Below, one piece after another: positions 62,101 through 64,000 of a stretch of 64,000 bases of DNA (positions are counted from its first letter, which is position 1; the number at the start of each line of letters is the position of its first letter). The notes under the pieces are model-generated. The model was not told the origin of the DNA and did not search any database. It saw only the letters and a program-made list of their open reading frames with translations. A program made the position numbers and the translations under genes. This DNA comes from Cellulomonas sp. S1-8 (GTDB lineage Bacteria > Actinomycetota > Actinomycetes > Actinomycetales > Cellulomonadaceae): NCBI RefSeq assembly GCF_026184235.1, contig NZ_CP110806.1, positions 2,852,001 through 2,916,000 on the forward strand, written 5' to 3'.

Positions 62101-62277
62101 ACCGGCGGGAGGCAGCACGCTGTCCACGCGCGTCACGTGGTCGACACCCCCGTGAGCGACCCCCGCTCCGGCGACCAGGACGGCGATCCCGATCAGAGCC
62201 GCCACCGTCGTCCGCACCCGACCCGGTCCACGGTGAGCCCGAGCGAGAGTCCCCGCCGGCGGCCGAGTCGATGTCAT
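59179..62277 (-). CDS. Large secreted protein with Ig-like repeats and beta-helix-like region
   Basis: 1032 residues. A signal peptide (hydrophobic [20 protein letters not shown]) is followed by a Ser/Thr-rich segment and three Ig-like modules of the bacterial surface type (about 112-215, 216-305, 305-380), each with an [12 protein letters not shown] strand, TYQWSV and VTVTGTK segment; the first two are nearly identical. Next comes a region of about 420 residues with many short beta strands and turns ([28 protein letters not shown]), suggesting a parallel beta-helix. The Cys-containing C-terminal 150 residues are partly helical. ATG start; an upstream start adds 22 residues. It ends about 40 bases before the Rhs core and may once have formed a secretion or surface-display unit with it. 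Confidence 0.72.
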   Translation of the reverse strand: MTSTRPPAGTLARAHRGPGRVRTTVAALIGIAVLVAGAGVAHGGVDHVTRVDSVLPPAGSGLEPYDGGTSARPGSTAELSAATTISAGEGSTSTSRTSQAAANGTAGTLVTATPTIAGTAKVGLTLTAHPGTWTSGTAFTYQWSVAGAAVSGATNLTFVPTSAHRGKTVTVTVTGTKAGYTTAATTSRATVPVAAANTLTAAKATVAASPRTLTAATPTISGTARVGLTLTAHPGTWTSGTAFTYQWSVAGSAVPGATEVTFVPTTAHQGKTVTVKVTGTKQGYATASRTSAGVTVAASASTTNGTPVISGVFEYGARLTATPGTWVPAASFEYLWLRDGQPIPHWSGSTYFVQAADIGRRISVQVTGSREGIDPVSTLSASATATCGPAPAGGTRVTVVHADVLDDTAWTSATTDVVRVCPAADQSAPTIAATATVTVGPGVRVELIGTTLSVAGHLSMVGTSAAPIEVMSRGSLGIALDKPVDASLEMRHVHSAAALAVKCGTAVVVDSEMPSVRMNGYMQDAQAENACVQVQRSVTVERTVLTDTGQYGALTSDDWTGDVVARDNVVHGFTNLSFNVAPDPHEVAACRQATIDGNTFDEFVIISDGCSDRADLPAAPLRMRDNTMTAPGESVILSSVVLDDDSLTGNVTAEGTSVVYDKVVSATSLTLPLPNDGAAPTSAFSLRSLVVRAGATARVAAGTTLRVGWDLVVNGHLDVAAGSVITSDDPSDPQKRWGMDVNRTGSVTMAGVSLEHLTGIWTSGSLELDDVAITDATGRSGDRFDPLPPGGGKGVIVQTDGQVAVDGTYTDIPILLRQWKGSAIVRGDFVNPRPGVRLIMSCEWETAHCYVDARDIDWGSPDGPFPGMPADGVFAQWPQQYMCGSGIVWPWVGAAVNVSNQWIGGCDGVSPTPSVRLGEAQDGFRDGVSGYEQSCSTDPELYADACATVQAAFTCLAAARDLALQSSTFPINPGAEDLARDVADGALAAQEAIDIPALRDAATVAGVGLQAWDIYSTIRSVADAYSACAPAG
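61525..61948 (-). repeat. Near-identical 312-bp-period direct repeat in the Ig-like modules
   Basis: A block of about 110 bases at 61525-61636 recurs at 61837-61948 with few changes, encoding the same Ig-module core. The period equals 104 codons. Recent duplication or gene conversion. Confidence 0.8.
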
Positions 62278-62470
62278 TGACGCTCCTCGTGTCCCCGGAT
62301 CGACGGCCTGCTTGGCGCGGACCCCGAAGAAGCGACGCACCACCCTCGGTCACCGAAACGTACTGCAGCGAGCACCGCCCCGAGCTGACGACCTTGCCGC
62401 CTGCTCGAACTTCACTCGGATGCGTGAGGCAACCAGTTCACGGCCTGCGCGATGGAGGGAACACGCGACC

Positions 62471-63418
62471 TCACACCATCCCGTCCCGCCGACGCACGCT
62501 CCCCGGTGCCCGTCCCGTCTCGCGCGTGAACGCCCGGCTGAACGCGGCGGCCGACTCGTACCCGGCGGCGGTCGCGGCCTGCGCGACCCCGTCCCCCTGC
62601 GCGAGCCGGTCGGCGGCGACGTGCATGCGCCACGCGGCGACGTACCGCATCGCGGGCACGCCGACGACCTCGGTGAACCGCGCCGAGAACGCCGAGCGGG
62701 ACATCGCGGCCTCGCGGGCGAGCCCGGCGACGGTCCACGGGTGCGCGGGGTCGCGGTGCACGGCCGCGAGCGCCGCGCCCACGTACGGGTCACGCAGCCC
62801 GCCGATCCACCCGGTGACCGGCTCCTGCGCGTCGAGCCACGCGCGGACGGCCTGGATGACGAGGACGTCGGCGAGGCGGGTCAGCACGGCCTCGCCGCCG
62901 GGGCGCACGTGGGTGAGCTCGGCGGCCATGAGCTCGAGGGTGCGCCCCACCCACGGCGCGGACGACTCCGGCACGTGGACGACGGCGGGCAGCAGGTCGA
63001 GCAGGGGCCGCGCGGCGGGCCCGTCGACGCTCAGGACGCCGCACACCAGGCCGGAGCGAGGGCCGTCGCCGTCGTGCCGCAGGATCGAGTAGCTCTCGGT
63101 GACGTACTCCTGCGGCAGGTGGTCGACGCGTCCGAGCGAGGGGGCGTCGAGGTCGCTGGCCAGGACGTGGCCGCGGCCGTGCGGCACGAGCGCGAGGTCG
63201 CCCGCGTGCAGGTGCACCGGGTCTGCGCCGGGCACGGCGACCCAGCACTCGCCCTGCGTGACGACGTGGAACGTGAGGCAGTCGCCGAACGCGGGCATGT
63301 CGACGGCCCAGTCGCCGGCGGCGTCCGTGCGGCAGTAGAAGACCCCGGCGACGCGCAGGCGGTGCAGCGCCTCGCCGACCAGGTCGGGGGCGGGACGGGG
63401 CGGGGCGACGACGCTCAC
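62471..63418 (-). CDS. AraC-family regulator with cupin sensor domain
   Basis: 315 residues. The N-terminal AraC_binding_2/cupin_6 domain (about 1-190: RLRVAGVFYCRTDAAGDW, HAGDLALVPHGRGH) is followed by the DNA-binding domain with two HTH motifs (VAGLAREAAMSRSAFSARF and VAQAATAAGYESAAAFSRAF). The GTG start has GGAGGG just upstream; a longer frame is not protein-like. Divergent from the NAD(P)-binding gene at 63561, a pair commonly seen together, so it probably regulates it. Confidence 0.88.
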   Translation of the reverse strand: MSVVAPPRPAPDLVGEALHRLRVAGVFYCRTDAAGDWAVDMPAFGDCLTFHVVTQGECWVAVPGADPVHLHAGDLALVPHGRGHVLASDLDAPSLGRVDHLPQEYVTESYSILRHDGDGPRSGLVCGVLSVDGPAARPLLDLLPAVVHVPESSAPWVGRTLELMAAELTHVRPGGEAVLTRLADVLVIQAVRAWLDAQEPVTGWIGGLRDPYVGAALAAVHRDPAHPWTVAGLAREAAMSRSAFSARFTEVVGVPAMRYVAAWRMHVAADRLAQGDGVAQAATAAGYESAAAFSRAFTRETGRAPGSVRRRDGMV

Positions 63419-63560
63419 GGGCCCTCCGGTGTCGGGACGATCTGCGCTGGACGATCGGTCATGCCACGGCGACGCTTGAGCATAGACCGTCCAGGCTCTC
63501 GCTGGTTCGCTGGGCACAGCGGAGGTCGCAGGGACCTCCGGCAGTCCCTGGGAGGTCACC

Positions 63561-64000
63561 ATGCAGGTCCTCGTCGTCGGAGCCACCGGAGGGTCCGGGC
63601 GCGCCGCGGTCGCCGCGCTCGTCGCACGCGGCCACGCCGTCACCGCACTGTCGCGCCACGCGTCGATGCTCACCGCGCCGGGGGTGCGCGGCGTCGACGG
63701 CGACGCGACAGACGCCGCCACCGTCGACGCGCTCGTCGCCGGTCACGACGCCGTCGTCGTCACGCTCGGGATCAGCGAGAACCCGGTGCGCGTGCGGCTG
63801 CGCGGTCCGTCGGCCACGGCGCTCGACGTCCGCTCGCGCGGCACCCGCACCGTCGTCGACGCGATGCGCCGCCACGGGGTGCGCCGGCTCGTCGTCCAGA
63901 CGTCGTACGGCGTCGGGGCGACCCGGCCGCTGCTGCCGGCCGCGACGCGCGTCGTGTTCGCGCTGCTGCTCGCCCCGCAGATCGCCGACACGGACCGGCA
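63561..64000 (+). CDS. NAD(P)-binding (NmrA/SDR-like) protein, 5' part
   Basis: The first 146 residues of an atypical SDR with the Rossmann motif VVGATGGSGRAAV, VDGDATDAATVDALVAGHD, and VVQTSYGVGATR. It runs off the right edge. The ATG is preceded by GGGAGG. Such proteins bind NAD(P)H and act as reductases or redox sensors. Divergently transcribed from the AraC-type regulator. Confidence 0.85.
   Translation, partial: MQVLVVGATGGSGRAAVAALVARGHAVTALSRHASMLTAPGVRGVDGDATDAATVDALVAGHDAVVVTLGISENPVRVRLRGPSATALDVRSRGTRTVVDAMRRHGVRRLVVQTSYGVGATRPLLPAATRVVFALLLAPQIADTDR

Overview
The window is very GC-rich DNA with GTG starts, short operons and many leaderless-type promoters, as expected of an actinobacterium. 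A CebEFG/CebR-like cello-oligosaccharide import locus, a secreted CBM2 protein with a Pro-Thr linker, PdtaS, coproporphyrin-dependent haem genes and an actinobacterial recC-recB-recD order together suggest a cellulolytic genus such as Cellulomonas or a close relative. This is inference from gene content; no 16S or other marker is present.

Left part (1-19.4 kb): the start of a PdtaS sensor kinase; a sugar ABC operon (binding protein, two permeases, no ATPase) with a LacI-family regulator and a CebR-like operator; a small secreted protein; glutamate dehydrogenase; ferrochelatase and coproheme decarboxylase; a soluble Ser/Thr kinase; a flavodoxin and MarR regulator; a NYN-domain protein; a lipoprotein hydrolase; a HIT protein and NhaA; then an SDR, a DsbA-like protein and an epimerase on the minus strand.

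The most unusual locus is 19.7-22.8 kb. A secreted repeat protein, a predicted amidoligase, an ECF sigma factor and a membrane protein that looks like an anti-sigma factor form one tightly packed operon behind an ECF-type promoter. The secreted protein and the presumed ectodomain of the membrane protein carry the same roughly 45-residue repeat. This reads as a self-controlled signalling or peptide-modification system.

Middle part (22.8-42 kb): DUF1697 and Ogt, the CBM2 protein with an unassigned histidine-rich C-terminal domain, a DrrAB-like ABC exporter with a divergent WYL regulator, an AlkA-like glycosylase, DUF4349 and DUF4914 proteins, a P-type ATPase, a small gene under a LexA box, an AraC-VOC pair, two CNNM/CorC-type transporters behind a proline-rich leader ORF, and a gltD without gltB.

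Right part (42-64 kb): a GDPD, palindromic repeats, recCBD, then cstA with ybdD, the latter flanked by oppositely oriented copies of a short dispersed repeat. From 55.1 to 59.2 kb lies a decayed island: an SRPBCC gene with an in-frame amber codon, a frameshifted PH-like gene, an IS3-like remnant, and a 5'-truncated Rhs/YD-repeat gene whose toxin-like tip is in another frame, followed by a candidate immunity gene. A large secreted Ig-repeat/beta-helix-like protein and an AraC regulator divergent from an NAD(P)-binding protein close the window. No rRNA, tRNA, CRISPR array or complete mobile element was seen.
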